Shown: piece after piece, positions 47,306-59,474 of the stretch
Layout of the letters: each line of letters starts with the position of its first letter
Numbering within the stretch: the stretch's first letter is position 1
Source: Plutella xylostella
Taxonomy: Eukaryota; Arthropoda; Insecta; Lepidoptera; Plutellidae
Assembly (NCBI RefSeq): GCF_932276165.1
Contig: NC_063999.1
Coordinates: 6,760,501-6,824,500 of the forward strand
DNA: 64,000 bases
Direction of reading: 5' to 3'
Program-made: the position numbers and the translations under genes
Notes under the pieces: generated by a model
What the model was told of the DNA's origin: nothing
What the model saw: the letters and a program-made list of their open reading frames with translations, nothing else
Database searches by the model: none

Positions 47306-48104
47306 TTATTTTCCAAAACTAGTGTTGTCAGGATCAAAGCCGTATTCGGAACTACGACACAATTCTAAAGCAGTTATAATTGTTGAACTGTTAAACACTG
47401 TCCCGTCATACTACATTTATATAGGCATTTTCTAAACTTATAGTTAAGAAAAAGAGTTTGATCTCTTTTACGATATAGGCTTTCCCACACTTATTTATCT
47501 GTACGTACGGTGGGTGTTAATAGCCGGATCATGTCGATCGTCTGGTGTGAATCCAACTAAACTTCCGACCATGAAACGACTTGTGTGAACTTATTAGACC
47601 AAACAAAGTTACACTATATAGCTACATACATATCTTATTGTAAAATACGAATGATAGAAACAAAACATTCTGGGGTTTGCTTCTAGGCGAAAGTTGATGA
47701 TACAAGTGGTTTCATGGAAAATCATTTGGTACTTATACATAATACTTAAGACTATACATAAAACTAAGTAAAATTGGGTCCACAAAATCTCAAAATCGCT
47801 ACAGCACTCTGAATAGTGCTCTGTACTCTGTACTTATACCAGATGTCCATCAACTAGTTTTTTAATAGACGTGTTTTTCTAAACGGACACATTAATTATA
47901 TTAGATCTTTCTAAATTATAGCCGCAATCGATAGGCTAATTACGTGGTTAAGTAATTTGTATAATTTCTGCAGCAGTATAAAGCCGAAGGCGATTTTTTA
48001 TTAATTTCTTCAATCATGATTACATATCCAATTCATTAGTTTGAGTGATCTGATATTAAAGCTTTAATTAATACTTAAACTTAGAATGAACATAGAGGGC
48101 CTTA

Positions 48105-48215
48105 CCACAAAAACTTAGACAGTGTTTAAAGGGTGTTTAGCGCTGTCAAACGAGTACAAAATCTGTCAAATTTAGTTTTAAACACTTTTTAAACAGTGTT
48201 TCAAGTTTTTTGTGG
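48105..48215. mobile_element. CCACAAAAACTTAGACAG MITE
   Basis: CCACAAAAACTTAGACAGTG on the left and CAGTGTTTCAAGTTTTTTGT on the right are inverted, flanked by TA. Inner AAAGGGTGTTTAG / TTTTAAACACTTTTT also pairs in part. Confidence 0.75.
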
Positions 48216-49222
48216 TAGAACAGAGAATGCGTCTATGAAAGTGTAAAGATATCCATATTATTCTTATTATTTATTCCATGTATGTGTGTGGACGTCGCGT
48301 GATTAGCTGGCCTGACTTAGGGCCGGTTTTTTAAACTATATTAAACTAATGGTCAGTCACGTGTCAAGCATAACAGTCACAAATTGATTCTGTTGGTTTT
48401 TAATGGTCACGATTTTTGACCAATAGTTCAGTTAACTACGGAACTAAAAACGTCTTCCTTTTTCCAGAGTAGAGCTCTTTCCCATTCTAAAGTGTTTGCA
48501 ATAAATTTTTCCACTTGCAAATGTTCATAACTCGTAGAGCCAAAGTAGTTCAGACCCTTTTGGCTTTTAACACCCTGTTTATAAAGTTAGACAAGTAGAC
48601 GAACCGAATAAAGCCCTTATAGAAGCCATTATAGTGAAAGATTGAGGCACTTTAAGGTCCAGTCACTAACAGATCGTAGGAATAATATGGACCTTGCAAC
48701 TCTCCATAAAATTATCCACGACAAGATTTCATCTCCAGACCTACTAGCATTAGTCAACTTCACAATCCCACGAAGCGGTTTTAGACTTGGTAATAGAAAA
48801 ATATTTAACCCTCCACCAAATTAGTGTTGCCCAAATGCAAGAACAAGACGAGACTTAGCCAGTCTTGGTCTTGGTCTTGCGCCAATACACCTGGTCTTGG
48901 TCTTGGTCTTGGTCTTGCGCCAATACACCTGGTCTTGGTCTTGGTCTTGGTCTTGCGCTCCCAGTCTTGGTCTTGGTCTTGGTCTTGCAGCAAGAGTCTT
49001 GCAAGTCTTGCAATTACCTATTAGTCTATTACTATTTATTAAAGTTTACTTTTTGATTTTAATAGATATTTTTTTATTCGCTATGTTTATGGTATTAGTC
49101 GTAATGCGCATAGGTCCAGTTTTTCATTTTCTTTGATACAGTTTTTTGCATCTCATAGAATTCCTAAGCGTACCTACCTATACACCGAACTGTTACACCT
49201 AACTACTCAGTGAAATAGCGCT

Positions 49223-49598
49223 ATCAGTTTCCTTAATAATATACCTACATTCCAAGATTAAATTATCCAAGTTAAATTACAGAAATTAAATTAGAGAAAT
49301 AGATTATAGAAATAAATTACAGAATTAAGTTACAAATTAATTATCAATTAATATAATTATCCAATAATATAATTATCAATTAATAATATTCATGCAGCAT
49401 GCATTATAAAAATAAAAATATATTATAATTTATTTACAAATTGCAGAAATATCCTATAATTTGAGTTTTTAAAAATGTCAATGCTTTGGTTGGAAGAATA
49501 AATTTGATTATAGTTGTTCATAATACGTGTAAGTGGTGAGTTGCGACCGAGATTTGTTTTATTTGGTGTAGTGTTGCCCAAATTCAGTCTTGGTCTTG
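49223..49598. repeat. Inverted repeat, left arm (376 bp)
   Basis: Starts ATCAGTTTCCTTAATAATAT and ends with CCCAAATTCAGTCTTGGTC. The arm is very AT-rich, with GATTAAATTATCC and AATTATCAATTAATA stretches. It matches 50074-50449 on the other strand with no difference I could find by eye. Confidence 0.85.
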
Positions 49599-50073
49599 GT
49601 CTTGGTCTTGGTCTTGCGCCAATACACCTGGTCTTGGTCTTGGTCTTGGTCTTGCGCTCCCAGTCTTGGTCTTGGTCTTGGTCTTGCAGCAAGAGTCTTG
49701 CAAGTCTTGCAATTACCTATTAGTCTATTACTATTTATTAAAGTTTACTTTTTGATTTTAATAGATATTTTTTTATTCGCTATGTTTATGGTATTAGTCG
49801 TAATGCGCATAGGTCCAGTTTTTCATTTTCTTTGATACAGTTTTTTGCATCTCATAGAATTCCTAAGCGTACCTACCTATACACCGAACTGTTACACCTA
49901 ACTACTCAGTGAAATAGCGCTAAGTCCTAGCTGCAAGACGCAAGAGTCTTGCAGGCTATGTCTTGTTCTTGCTCAAGTCTTGCACGGTCAGTCTTGGTCT
50001 TGGTCTTGCTAAAAATACGCGGTCTTGTTCTTGGTCTTGGTCTTGCAAAAACGCAAGAACAAGACCAAGACTG

Positions 50074-50449
50074 CAAGACCAAGACTGAATTTGGGCAACA
50101 CTACACCAAATAAAACAAATCTCGGTCGCAACTCACCACTTACACGTATTATGAACAACTATAATCAAATTTATTCTTCCAACCAAAGCATTGACATTTT
50201 TAAAAACTCAAATTATAGGATATTTCTGCAATTTGTAAATAAATTATAATATATTTTTATTTTTATAATGCATGCTGCATGAATATTATTAATTGATAAT
50301 TATATTATTGGATAATTATATTAATTGATAATTAATTTGTAACTTAATTCTGTAATTTATTTCTATAATCTATTTCTCTAATTTAATTTCTGTAATTTAA
50401 CTTGGATAATTTAATCTTGGAATGTAGGTATATTATTAAGGAAACTGAT
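50074..50449. repeat. Inverted repeat, right arm (376 bp)
   Basis: Starts CAAGACCAAGACTGAATTTG and ends ATATTATTAAGGAAACTGAT, the mirror of the left arm. The 475 bases between the arms hold the second direct copy and a stretch of TCTTGCAAG-type repeats. Confidence 0.85.
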
Positions 50450-50589
50450 TTAAAACTATGAATGTTGTGTGTGCCTGTAATTGATAAATTTACACAGAAC
50501 AATTAGTATATTTAATTAATAATTTTATAATGATATTGTAAATTTATTGTTGGTGTACCATTTTTTAATAAATAAATAAATAAATAAAT

Positions 50590-51800
50590 GAAAAGTATAT
50601 ATGAAAAGTTGCATAAAGGACACACGGATACACCTACTCTAAAAGTTAGTTCACCAAGTACTTAGGAGGAGGAAAATTGAGCGGAAATCGAGGAAATTTC
50701 ACAAGCTCAGTTAAACCAACTTTGTAACTAAACTTATTTATTTCGCGAATACTTCTTACAACTTACTTACAAAGTTACTGGCACTTAATTTAACTTCATC
50801 TTAACATTATAAAGCCTTGGGACATGAAAATAAATAAAATACGTCAGTAAGTTTATTTAAAATAGGTACAGTGGAAGACAACAATATTTGACTTAATAAG
50901 TCTGTCATATCAAAAACTTTTCATGCATAATTAATCTTGAAAATAAACATTTCACTGGGGAAACTTAGTTTTTTAGGTTGACTTATTTCATGATTAAGTT
51001 TCAGTTCAGTATTTATACTTCCGATACATAATTTCAATGTTATTTCTTTGTAATATATATTTCACATTGTTTTCAAATAACTTTGTAGTTAGTTGAATGA
51101 GACATATTAGGTACTTACTTACAAAGGTAAATACTTAAGTACATAATACATATATTATTATAGGCATGTGATTCTCGTTGACTAGACTTGTGGTCGCGGC
51201 AGCGAAACCTAATCACCACTCCTGCCACGCCAGTTATGGGGTTAGCGCGAAGTCAAAGCGAAGTAACACTTACGAAGTCATTACTGTCAAATTCAATACA
51301 ATTTGAATCCAAAAGTCGTTGTCAAAACAAGGTCGTGGTATAGGTAGTCGAATAAAATCAGTCTGAATGTTTGTATTAGAAAAAATCCTATCATAAAATA
51401 AAATAAATTTCATATATCACTATTCTTTTTTATTGAAAAATCTTTTCTTTAGAATCATTTCTGATACTTATTTCCAATAATTTTGTTCAACGTAGCTCTT
51501 TGGACACTAAATTGCAACTAAATATATTACACGGACTTTACACAAAGGATGTTCCATTCATATGGTCAAGATGCTATGTACGTCACGTCAGTAGATGGTA
51601 TCTGTATGGATCCATTAGGTGTATTACATTGCTGACACAAAGGAGTATCGTAGAAATTCTTGTATGTAGAGCAGGTAGATATACCTACTATTACCTACCA
51701 ACCAGAACCTACTTCAAACATTTATGTATGGAATTTGACTATGATAATAATATGCCGTCCTATCCTACCTCGAACTAGTACTCTACTTGGTAGGTGAAAT
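50590..51800. other. Intron-like AT-rich DNA, no gene recognised
   Basis: Begins after an (AAAT)n tail at 50568-50590 that ends a LINE-like 3' stretch (TTATTGTTGGTGTACC). The 92-codon frame at 51500 has no likeness to known proteins. Confidence 0.4.
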
Positions 51801-51828
51801 CAGGATGTTGCAGCAGCTGGAGCTTATA

Positions 51829-52023
51829 CAGGATGTTGCAAAAAGGGTATACTAAGCCGAAACCTACATGTGCAGCATGTTATATCTAAGCCCGAAAATG
51901 AAATCCTAATTTCAAAGTTCGCGAAAAAAGTAAACGAAAGTCAGTAAAAAGTCACGTGACTACCGAAGTTTCATGCTGCACATGTAGGTTTCGGCTTAGT
52001 ATAACCCTTTTTGCAACACCCTG
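51829..52023. mobile_element. CAGGATGTTGCAAAAAGG MITE, copy G, next to the common exon
   Basis: Inverted arms of about 53 bases, from CAGGATGTTGCAAAAAGGGT through AGCCGAAACCTACATGTGCA, are mirrored at the right end; TA borders both sides. It ends 43 bases before the acceptor of the exon at 52067. A lone left end CAGGATGTTGCAGCAG lies at 51801. Confidence 0.85.
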
Positions 52024-52066
52024 TAGAATGAATGAGTACATACCTAATTCATGTTTTTTTCTTCAG

Positions 52067-52155
52067 GCAGTTCGAGCGGGTCGCCGGGGGCGCGCGCCGG
52101 CCGCCGCTCCTCGCTCGCGCTCACGCCCGAGGACGAGCCGCTCGTAGACGTTGCC
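52067..52155 (+). CDS. Common internal exon joined by the phase-1 first exons
   Basis: A pyrimidine-rich acceptor (gtttttttcttcag) precedes an 89-base exon ending GCC before gtaagt. Entered in phase 1 it reads GSSSGSPGARAGRRSSL... ending LVDVA, 29 codons after the split Gly, and leaves in phase 0. Using the alternative AG four bases later gives an in-frame stop, which supports this acceptor. The GRRSSL site fits basophilic kinases such as PKA; the rest looks disordered. GC content is very high beside AT-rich introns. A MITE ends 43 bases upstream and a roughly 95-base CA run starts 12 bases after the donor. The protein family is not recognised. Confidence 0.7.
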
Positions 52156-52164
52156 GTAAGTACA

Positions 52165-52311
<147 letters not shown>

Positions 52312-53048
52312 AGTGCCCATGCTGCATTTAGTAAGTACGAACTACAAGGACAAAGTCCTTATTATTTCGAAATTAATTATGCAAGTTAATTTTCTCGATC
52401 TTTTGCCTACTACTATCATCTTGCCTAACTAGAGAATACCATGAAATGTATATTGATACATCTTTGTCAAGTGAAGGCTATTCTGAAAAGTTCCATAAAA
52501 GGAAGCCTTCCAACTATGTTCTGTTGAAATTTTGATTGTTGAGTTTCAGGACACAATAGATACTTATATTTTTCAATATATATTGTAGGTATAATATATA
52601 TTTTATGGTATAAGAAAGTCAACGTATCCTTATCGATCTCTGAATCTCATCAAAGCCACTCACAAAATGTGTAAGAAATATGAAAAGCCTACGACGATTT
52701 TTTACAGAATTATTACCCGGCAGAGTACTTTGTTTCCTTCTGATCGGAATTCGATAGGTCAATTAATATACCCAACGTAGCGTAGTGGAAAATATTCATA
52801 ACTTTTGAAACTAATGAAATATGCTGCCGATATTGAGCAGAATTTTGGGAACAATTTGTTACTTTCGTACTGTCATATTGAGTTGCGTTGGAATTTACCG
52901 GCGGAGTTAATGAACTAACCACAATCATTACGTTTAGTACAGGCTTCATAGTTTGTTGAAAAGTTTCGTTTTCTCGCAAACAAAGTGGTGCCTCTAGCGA
53001 AAACTATCATATATTTGTACACATAATGTATGCAGATGACAGGAAAAA

Positions 53049-53616
53049 ATGTACCTAAGCATTTTTCCGGAACTTGTCGTCGACACTTGTTGCATGGACT
53101 ATAATACTCGTCATCTCCGTTCCTCCCATAATCATCTATTAGCACTACCCTCCTTCCATTCAGGTTTCTTGTCAGACTCTTTCGCTGTCACCGCTGTGCG
53201 CCTATGGAATAATCTTCCCGAGAACATTAGGAAAGCTCCTTCCCGCAATGTCTTCAAGCGACTAACCCGTGCTCATTATCTCAGCAAGTTAGATAAGTAG
53301 CATTTTCTTGTACCTCTTTGAATATTATAATTTTGTATGTATTATTGTATGTATAATTGGTATTCGTATATATATATATTTATTGAATTTATAGTATATT
53401 ATGTATATTTTATGTATATCTATTAAGTTAATTATCAAGTGACTTTATTTTGTTTTTGCTTTTTCAATTTAGTAACTACTTTTTTTTTTGTTGCACCTTT
53501 CTACTAGTTTTTCTGTACCTCCTGTAGGTTGGCTGGTAGAAAATGCTTTGAGCATTAAGTCCACCTTTTGTACAATTATATTTCATATTTGTGCAATAAA
53601 GTATCAAATAAATAAA
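53049..53616 (+). mobile_element. 3' end of a CR1/Jockey-like LINE with AAATAAAT tail
   Basis: The frame to 53300 reads RHLRSSHNHLLALPSF then SFAVTAVRLWNNLPENIRK and FKRLTRAHYLS, the usual C-terminus of CR1/Jockey-type RT proteins. The 3' UTR follows, with TTTGTGCAATAAA and an AAATAAAT run ending near 53620. A reverse copy of the UTR lies at 56880-57160 and a 40-base copy of the tail inside the Helitron at 5157-5198. Confidence 0.75.
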
Positions 53617-53825
53617 TAAATAAATATAATAGGCATTCTATCTCAGATAGTAGGTATAGCTAAACATGGACTTCAATATACTTGTAGGCCTATTATTTAG
53701 GTATAGCCATTTAAAATAGTGGTATAGCTCTCGAGAGAGCCACCATGTACTGGAATTTCGCAGGAATAGTGGTGTAGCATTCCCATACTAAGAATAAGAA
53801 CTAACTATGTAAATTGTACTATAGA

Positions 53826-53863
53826 AATGTAGGGTTTGTCAATATCGACAAACCCTACATTTG
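53826..53863. repeat. Short perfect hairpin
   Basis: AATGTAGGGTTTGTC and GACAAACCCTACATT face each other with a loop of about six bases. No U-tract that would make it a terminator in this genome; function unknown. Confidence 0.6.
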
Positions 53864-54664
53864 AGGAATTTAAAAACTATGTTGACGTGAAGTAGGTACA
53901 TACAGTACTGTAGGAGCGGCCTGGCCCCCACACAAAAACTGAAACATATTTTTTTATATGTAAAGTTTGACTTTAACACATCGAATGTAAAGTCAATTCA
54001 CAAAAATAGGTAAGTGTTTCTTTAGCGTAATTCTCTTCCGCGTTTGGCCACAGCTTCAGGTAATCATGACAATGAGTTTTATGGACGTTTTACGTACATA
54101 TACGTACGACATTATACCTATAACATGTGCCGGCGGCGTGAGAATGGGCATACTCGTAAACAATTAAATTATACGACATCAGGATATTAAATTAATTTGG
54201 CCGAAGCTGCAATACTCGAAATGGTAAATGCCGGGCTCGTAGCAATGAAATGAAGTGCTGTTGATTTCGGTAATCATCTACAGTCGCAACCGCACAATCC
54301 CTCATTATCATCGGTATTTAGTGTACCAGCAATCACTGCCGCATTGATTGGTGAATTAAATTGATAATAATTATAAAGGTCTATCTTATCAGTGTCGTTA
54401 TCGTAAACTGAAATTACAATCTTGTTGGGTCTAGTTGTCTTCATGCTTCAAGCGCATAGAGTCCGGTTCTTGAATACTATTTTTAGTTGTGAAGTGGTCT
54501 GAGATTACGTTCGAGTACCTAAGTGTTTACCTAATAACAAAGTGTTTGTTTCCTAATTCCATTAGAAAGTAGGTGCAGTGAAATAAACAAAATGAAATGA
54601 AGTTATCATAGTGTGTATACTAGACTAGCCTTCAATCGCCACGCTAGTAACATTCGCAGTCAAC

Positions 54665-55129
54665 ATGGCGGAAAACTCGGCACACAAAAGAAGCAACACA
54701 TTCAGTAGTCTCGACGGGTCGGTCAGCATCGACCACACCGGGGCGCCGGCGAAAAAACTCGGCTGTTGGTCGAAATTCAAAAGCATATTCGACGGTCGCG
54801 GCTTCGACCTAGAATACGAATACAGCAGCTCACACAACCCACCCGTCGTCGAGGCCCAAAACGACATCGAAGGTTACAGAAAACTCGACGAGCGTAGACT
54901 ATCAGTAGACAATAAGGCCAAATTCGACACCCTGGACGGAGAGTTAACGGGTGTTATAAACTTTTACGAGCAATTCGCGACGCTAGGAGATGAGAACGAG
55001 GAGCCTTCGACCAAGAACTGGAAGTCTGACAAGTACCGGTCGCGGGTGTCGGTGAGGCCCAGCCTGTTCCTCCCCAACATCGTGGAGGAAACCAGTCTCT
55101 CGGACAACGAGGTTGACGACATCGAAGTA
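54665..55129 (+). CDS. Alternative coding first exon 6, probably of the same host gene, entering downstream of the common exon
   Basis: The ATG (context caacATGgcg) starts 155 codons (MAENSAHKRSNTFSSLDG...) that end exactly before gtaagt, in phase 0. Codon composition is GC-rich at third positions, unlike the local DNA, so this is the most convincing coding stretch of the window apart from transposon frames. The middle holds a Cys/Trp/aromatic patch (LGCWSKFKSIF, about residues 36-46), and the end is acidic (SLSDNEVDDIEV). It ends in the same phase as the exon at 52067-52155, so both could splice to one downstream exon beyond the window. A separate gene starting here is the alternative. No family recognised. 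Confidence 0.65.
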
Positions 55130-55134
55130 GTAAG

Positions 55135-56875
55135 TGATTAAAATGATAACAACCGATAACACGATGCCGTGATTTTTTAAGTACCCATATGGAAATGTAT
55201 TGCTTGTTAGGCAATGCCTTTGAGTCACGCCAGATTTAGATTCTAATTATGTAGCGTCATAGATAGAAAGATTTCGCGGTAATTTTGTGACATTTTCTGA
55301 TAGATCTACATTCAATTTATCAAGTGATTATATTGAGCAAGGGCTTCTTCTTCTTATAGTGCCGTCTCCTAGCTAAGGTTGGCAATCATCCTGCTGATTT
55401 TTGATTTCGCACGGTACAACTCTCCAGTGCTCATCTGCAACCACTGGCGTAGATTTGATGCAAAATAAACATTTGTTTAGAGTTTCCAATTTAAAAGCAA
55501 TACATATTAATAATACCTACCCATTTAGAGTTCCTAAAATGATACATTCATAGTGTATGTATGTAAAACGCATATATACTCGTATATTCGGTATTCCTAG
55601 AAACTCACGTACAAGTTACGAATACCAATCTGACAGTTAACGTATTTTGATTGCGTCGAAGCCGCACGGTACTCGTACAGTTATAACCAATAACGTCCAG
55701 GAACAACAAAATCTGACCGTTTTTATCTAGAACAACCCTACACTCTCTCATTGCCCGCGCTCTCTGTAATACAATATGTTATGTTGTTCCTGGAAAATTT
55801 ACGCCGAACACATTTATGTCTAAAATTCGCATCCATTTTGTGAATAGCCTTTGTAGCAAAATCGAACATCACTGACAATTCCCAGCATACATATTTCACC
55901 GGTGGCCGCGCGAGCCAGAACTTAGAAAATTACATTCGCCAGTATTGAATGAACGCACAACAATGGCCGCCACTCACACTGCGCTTGCAATCGGATTTTC
56001 GTGAAACATAACATGGACCTGTTCCATAGAATATCCATTAGCCGGGGGCAGCTAACTGGCTTTGTTCCCCGTCATGATCAAATTACTCACTAAAGTACTA
56101 TCGTTATGTGTGCTTTCATCGGATCCGCGCGTCATCCGTATTGTTAAAAGAAATCTTATCTGCCTTTCAGCTTTTCAATCATGTTATAAACACAATGTGT
56201 TTATTGACAACCCTCTTTATGTTACTTACGGAGAATCTGGATAGTTTACCCTTTTATTAGCCTTCTAGAAAGAAACTCTCGGAAAGGGTATTTTTGGATC
56301 CGCCCCACGGCTACTCTCCGACACTGTATCGAGTGTCCACATTGGATGGACAGATCAGGTCTTTGTTCAGGACACAATACAATTTACTTATTATGTTCGA
56401 GCATTTATTCGACAAACAAAATCGTGATTTATATGTATAAGTGCGTGGATTTGATTCCGAATACGTGTTTGATATGCAACAATATTTGCGTAGCAAGCGT
56501 GTCGGTGGTGTGTCAACAGATCGCGATGGGAATGAGTTCAGAATAAATATTAAGGAGCCCCGGGCTAGGGCTGCCCTGAGCAGGGAGCGGCGTAGTCGCG
56601 GGGGCGAAGTGGCCTCTGAACCACAGCGTATCAAAGCGATGTCGTTTAGACTTGACTGCGGTTTCACAGTGAAATGTTTTATGAATTTGATAACTTTGAA
56701 AGAACCCAGTAAGGTTTTCTATCGCTGTGATGGTTCCCATGAATGGACAGGCATAAGCAATTTATTTGTGAATGCTATATTTTATAAATCATTATCTATT
56801 TCTCTACTTTTTTTTCTGACGGTTGCCAGTAAGAGATCGCTTTTAGCGACAAGGCCGCCTATTGTTTATTGTTTC
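55135..56875. other. Intron-like DNA after first exon 6
   Basis: A 145-codon frame at 56441-56878 ends in the dispersed GCTTTTAGCGACAAGGCCGC 3' UTR motif, so its last part is LINE-derived; the rest is not recognised. A fragment near 55345-55410 (AGTGCCGTCTCCTAGC, AAGGTTGGCAATCATC) resembles a common arthropod retroelement piece. Confidence 0.4.
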
Positions 56876-56877
56876 TA

Positions 56878-57160
56878 GTAATTTATTTATGTACCTATTT
56901 ATTACTTTATTGCACAAATATGAGATATAAGTGTACAAAAGGTGGACTTAATGCTAAAAGCATTTTCTACCAGCCAACCTACAGGAGGTGCAGGTAAAAA
57001 GGTGCAAAAAAAAAGTATATGAAAGCAGGAAAAACTAAAACATCACTTGATAATTAACTCAAAAGAAATGCATAAAATATACATAATACAACAAATGATA
57101 AATATAAATTATATTATATATACACGAATACGAGTAATAAATACCAATAAAGATATAGAT
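56878..57160 (-). mobile_element. 5'-truncated copy of the 53-kb LINE 3' UTR, minus strand
   Basis: The stretch from TTATTGCACAAATATGAG through GGTGGACTTAATGCT and CAGCCAACCTACAGGAGG is the reverse complement of the UTR at about 53450-53600. Only non-coding sequence is present. Confidence 0.75.
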
Positions 57161-57164
57161 TTTA

Positions 57165-58495
57165 TTTTGAATTACGTTAAGAGTACCGGTATTTCAATGC
57201 CTTAATACAATACAAATGATTATTAAATATCCGTTTCATCGGAAAGTTCGACTTTTTCTGTGTTGGCAACACTACGTGGACGAAATTGAAATTTATTTCC
57301 CCTTGTACAGATTGCCGCGGGATTTGCGAAGGGATAAATGTAATTTTTCCGCTTTCTAGGCGAGGCCGTTTATTTGCTGTCGGTACTGCTGCCTCCGAAA
57401 AGGTACACTAGTAATAAAAGGACACAAAAATAGCTTGGACTTGTTATGCACATGAGCCTTTTCTTGCCATTTATTCACAATATTTTATTGTATTTAGTCC
57501 ATAGGTATATCATACGATAATGCAGCCTAGTTATGAAAGATTTTTCTAGTTTCGTAGCCTACTCAATGAAAACCAAACAAAAAAATACTTACTCTTCATA
57601 ATAGTAGTGTGTTAGTCTCTTTTCGTAGGTACTTATACAATAAGATTCGACAAGCTTCCGAAATCCCCGCGATGGTTGCAAAATGGCGCAGTGAAACCTC
57701 CAAAACGTCGCATTTTTTTGTACTAGGTATTATTCTTATTTTGTAAGTGGTAAGAGTTAAATTCTACACCACACTATTTCGTGTTTTCATTTTCAGTGAC
57801 AAGTAGTCACAACTCACTCTAATGTTTTGGTCTATCATCTTTGCCACATATTTCGTGACAATGCGTGACGGCTCACATGTCAACTCTTGTTATTGTCTCT
57901 GAAACCGTGACACATTCATTATTCTTGCTTGAACCTCAAGGAAACTATCGTATTGATGCTTTATTCTAATTATACTGAAAAATGTGGCAGCACAGATTTA
58001 CTCTCAGAGACTTCCAACCTACATGCGATACATGTAGGTATATGATATGTGTACTTATACAGCACGGCTAGTATGGCCATAATAAGACAACATGTGAAGT
58101 GACTGATTAAATTGAGTCACTTTTTGATATCAGTCTTAAATGTTAGCATAGGGTGTACATGGGACTCATTTTAGTTGTGTGATTGGATATAAGCCACAGT
58201 GACACTGAAACACAGGGGTATAATCGTGACAGTTCTGACATTGCGAAAAAGAGACGCTTAGCTACATTAAGCGTAAGAAAGAAACGTTAAGCTGTAAATG
58301 TTTTTTGTCCTTTTTGCTGTGGCGCCTGTTTACGTCAGTTCTCTTTGCCAAACAATGAAACAAATGAAAAATCTTTGCCAAACAAAGGCTGACAGTTACA
58401 ACAAAATTTTCTAAATGCTATTTATTTTTGATTTGCTAGTGATTTGTGGGTGTTTATTAAGTTTATTAGACTATTATCATCACTTAACGAGTGTG
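57165..58495. other. Non-coding DNA before the THAP remnant
   Basis: No frame or terminal repeat stands out. 58330-58420 has a CTTTGCCAAACAA motif twice. Confidence 0.35.
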
Positions 58496-58499
58496 TGAC

Positions 58500-59225
58500 A
58501 TGGGTGGGTGGATTTTGTTCGGTTGTATAGAGCATATTGAACGAAAACACGATGGAATGATGGATGAGATATATTTTCACATGTAAGTAGATACTATCAA
58601 GTTTAACAAGCTTACATTCATCATAGTTCTATCTATTGGCTCGATTTTAATATAAAACGATACTAATTTTAATACTGTAAGGTCTTTTAGTATCAGTTTT
58701 AAGTAAAAATTACGAGGTACCATATCATAACAAATCACATGGTGTTACAAGTTATTGAAAATTTATTTTACCCACAAATATTATAGTATGCAAAGAAAAT
58801 ACTAGAAATTGTAACGGACTCGGGTTGGGTTTACAAATGGGGCGCACGAATTCGGTTTTTGTGAAGATTGTATTTTGTAGAAGTCATTCTCCTCTTTCAA
58901 ATGAGGTGCCTCTCATTGTGAGGAAACGTTCGTTTCTTTTTTTTTCTTCCATGTGTGATTTCTTCTGTATAATATAAAGTTTATTGTATTGATACGAAAT
59001 ACGTGTTTCCTTTAAAAAAAACCCCATCACATATTTGGCCCACGATTATAATGCTCATGCTCATCCATTTATCTCTTTCATAGGTTTCCGACAGAAAAAA
59101 AAATATCAAGAAAATGGATAGACATTACCGGTCGCACAAATTGGGAACCAAGGAAACATACAAAAATTGTGTTCGGCACATTTTGAAGAGGATTGTTTCG
59201 ATTGGACGAAGACAATGAATTATAC
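58500..59225 (+). pseudogene. Two-exon THAP-domain gene start, decayed
   Basis: Exon 1 (58500-58582) reads MGGWILFGCIEHIERKHDG and ends CACAT before gtaagt. Exon 2 starts after a tag acceptor at 59094 and joins in frame as FHMFPTEKKISRKW...GRTNWEP. That is the N-terminal THAP zinc-finger pattern (FP motif, conserved W and WxP). The first zinc-binding Cys is replaced by Trp, and a frameshift just before the CxxHF part destroys the second pair. THAP domains bind DNA and also form the N-terminus of P-element-like transposases, so the source could be a transposon. No further exons were recognised. Confidence 0.65.
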
Positions 59226-59304
59226 AATCCACTCAGTTTGTGTATATTAAATAATTATATTGAAATCAAACAAGTATGAGTAAAGTTTTTTTTCTTATAT
59301 CGTC

Positions 59305-59474
59305 AGTTGACAGGAAAAACTCACTAAGGCTGATTTTTCAATATTCAGATAAATGTTATCTGGGTAATACAAACATTGAGAAACATTGAGACGCAACAGC
59401 ATCAAAATTATTTTCCAGCAAAACTTTTGTCTGGCTATTGAAAAATTTGCCTTTAGTGTCTTTTTCCTATCAAC
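59305..59474. mobile_element. GTTGACAGGAAAAACTCACT MITE
   Basis: GTTGACAGGAAAAACTCACT and GATTTTTCAATATTCAGA on the left match, reversed, TCTGGCTATTGAAAAATTTG and GTGTCTTTTTCCTATCAAC on the right. Pairing is imperfect. Confidence 0.5.

Larger units (their letters stand above)
48829..50449. repeat. Composite of CTTGGT hexamer arrays with direct and inverted duplication
   Basis: Runs of CTTGGT (48865-48995, 49588-49685 and, partly reversed, 49990-50090) sit in a complex block. The segment ending GAAATAGCGCT is present twice in direct order (about 48829-49222 and 49571-49921). The segment 49223-49598 is present again inverted as 50074-50449; both are 376 bases. The frames here translate to PRPRPR, QDQDQD or SWSWSW and are not genes. 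Confidence 0.85.

Noticed and set aside
48865..49690. Possible CRISPR-like array
   Set aside because: The units are simple hexamers without regular unique spacers, in a eukaryotic genome.
48805..49723. Frames coding QDQDQD, PRPRPR, SWSWSW and VLVLVL repeats
   Set aside because: They are translations of the CTTGGT hexamer array in different frames; no unique coding sequence flanks them.
53826..53863. Intrinsic transcription terminator
   Set aside because: The hairpin is not followed by a T-run and such terminators are not expected for polymerase II genes.
56441..56878. 145-codon frame on the + strand
   Set aside because: Its end is a LINE 3' UTR motif and its start has no clear family; kept only as a note in the region entry.
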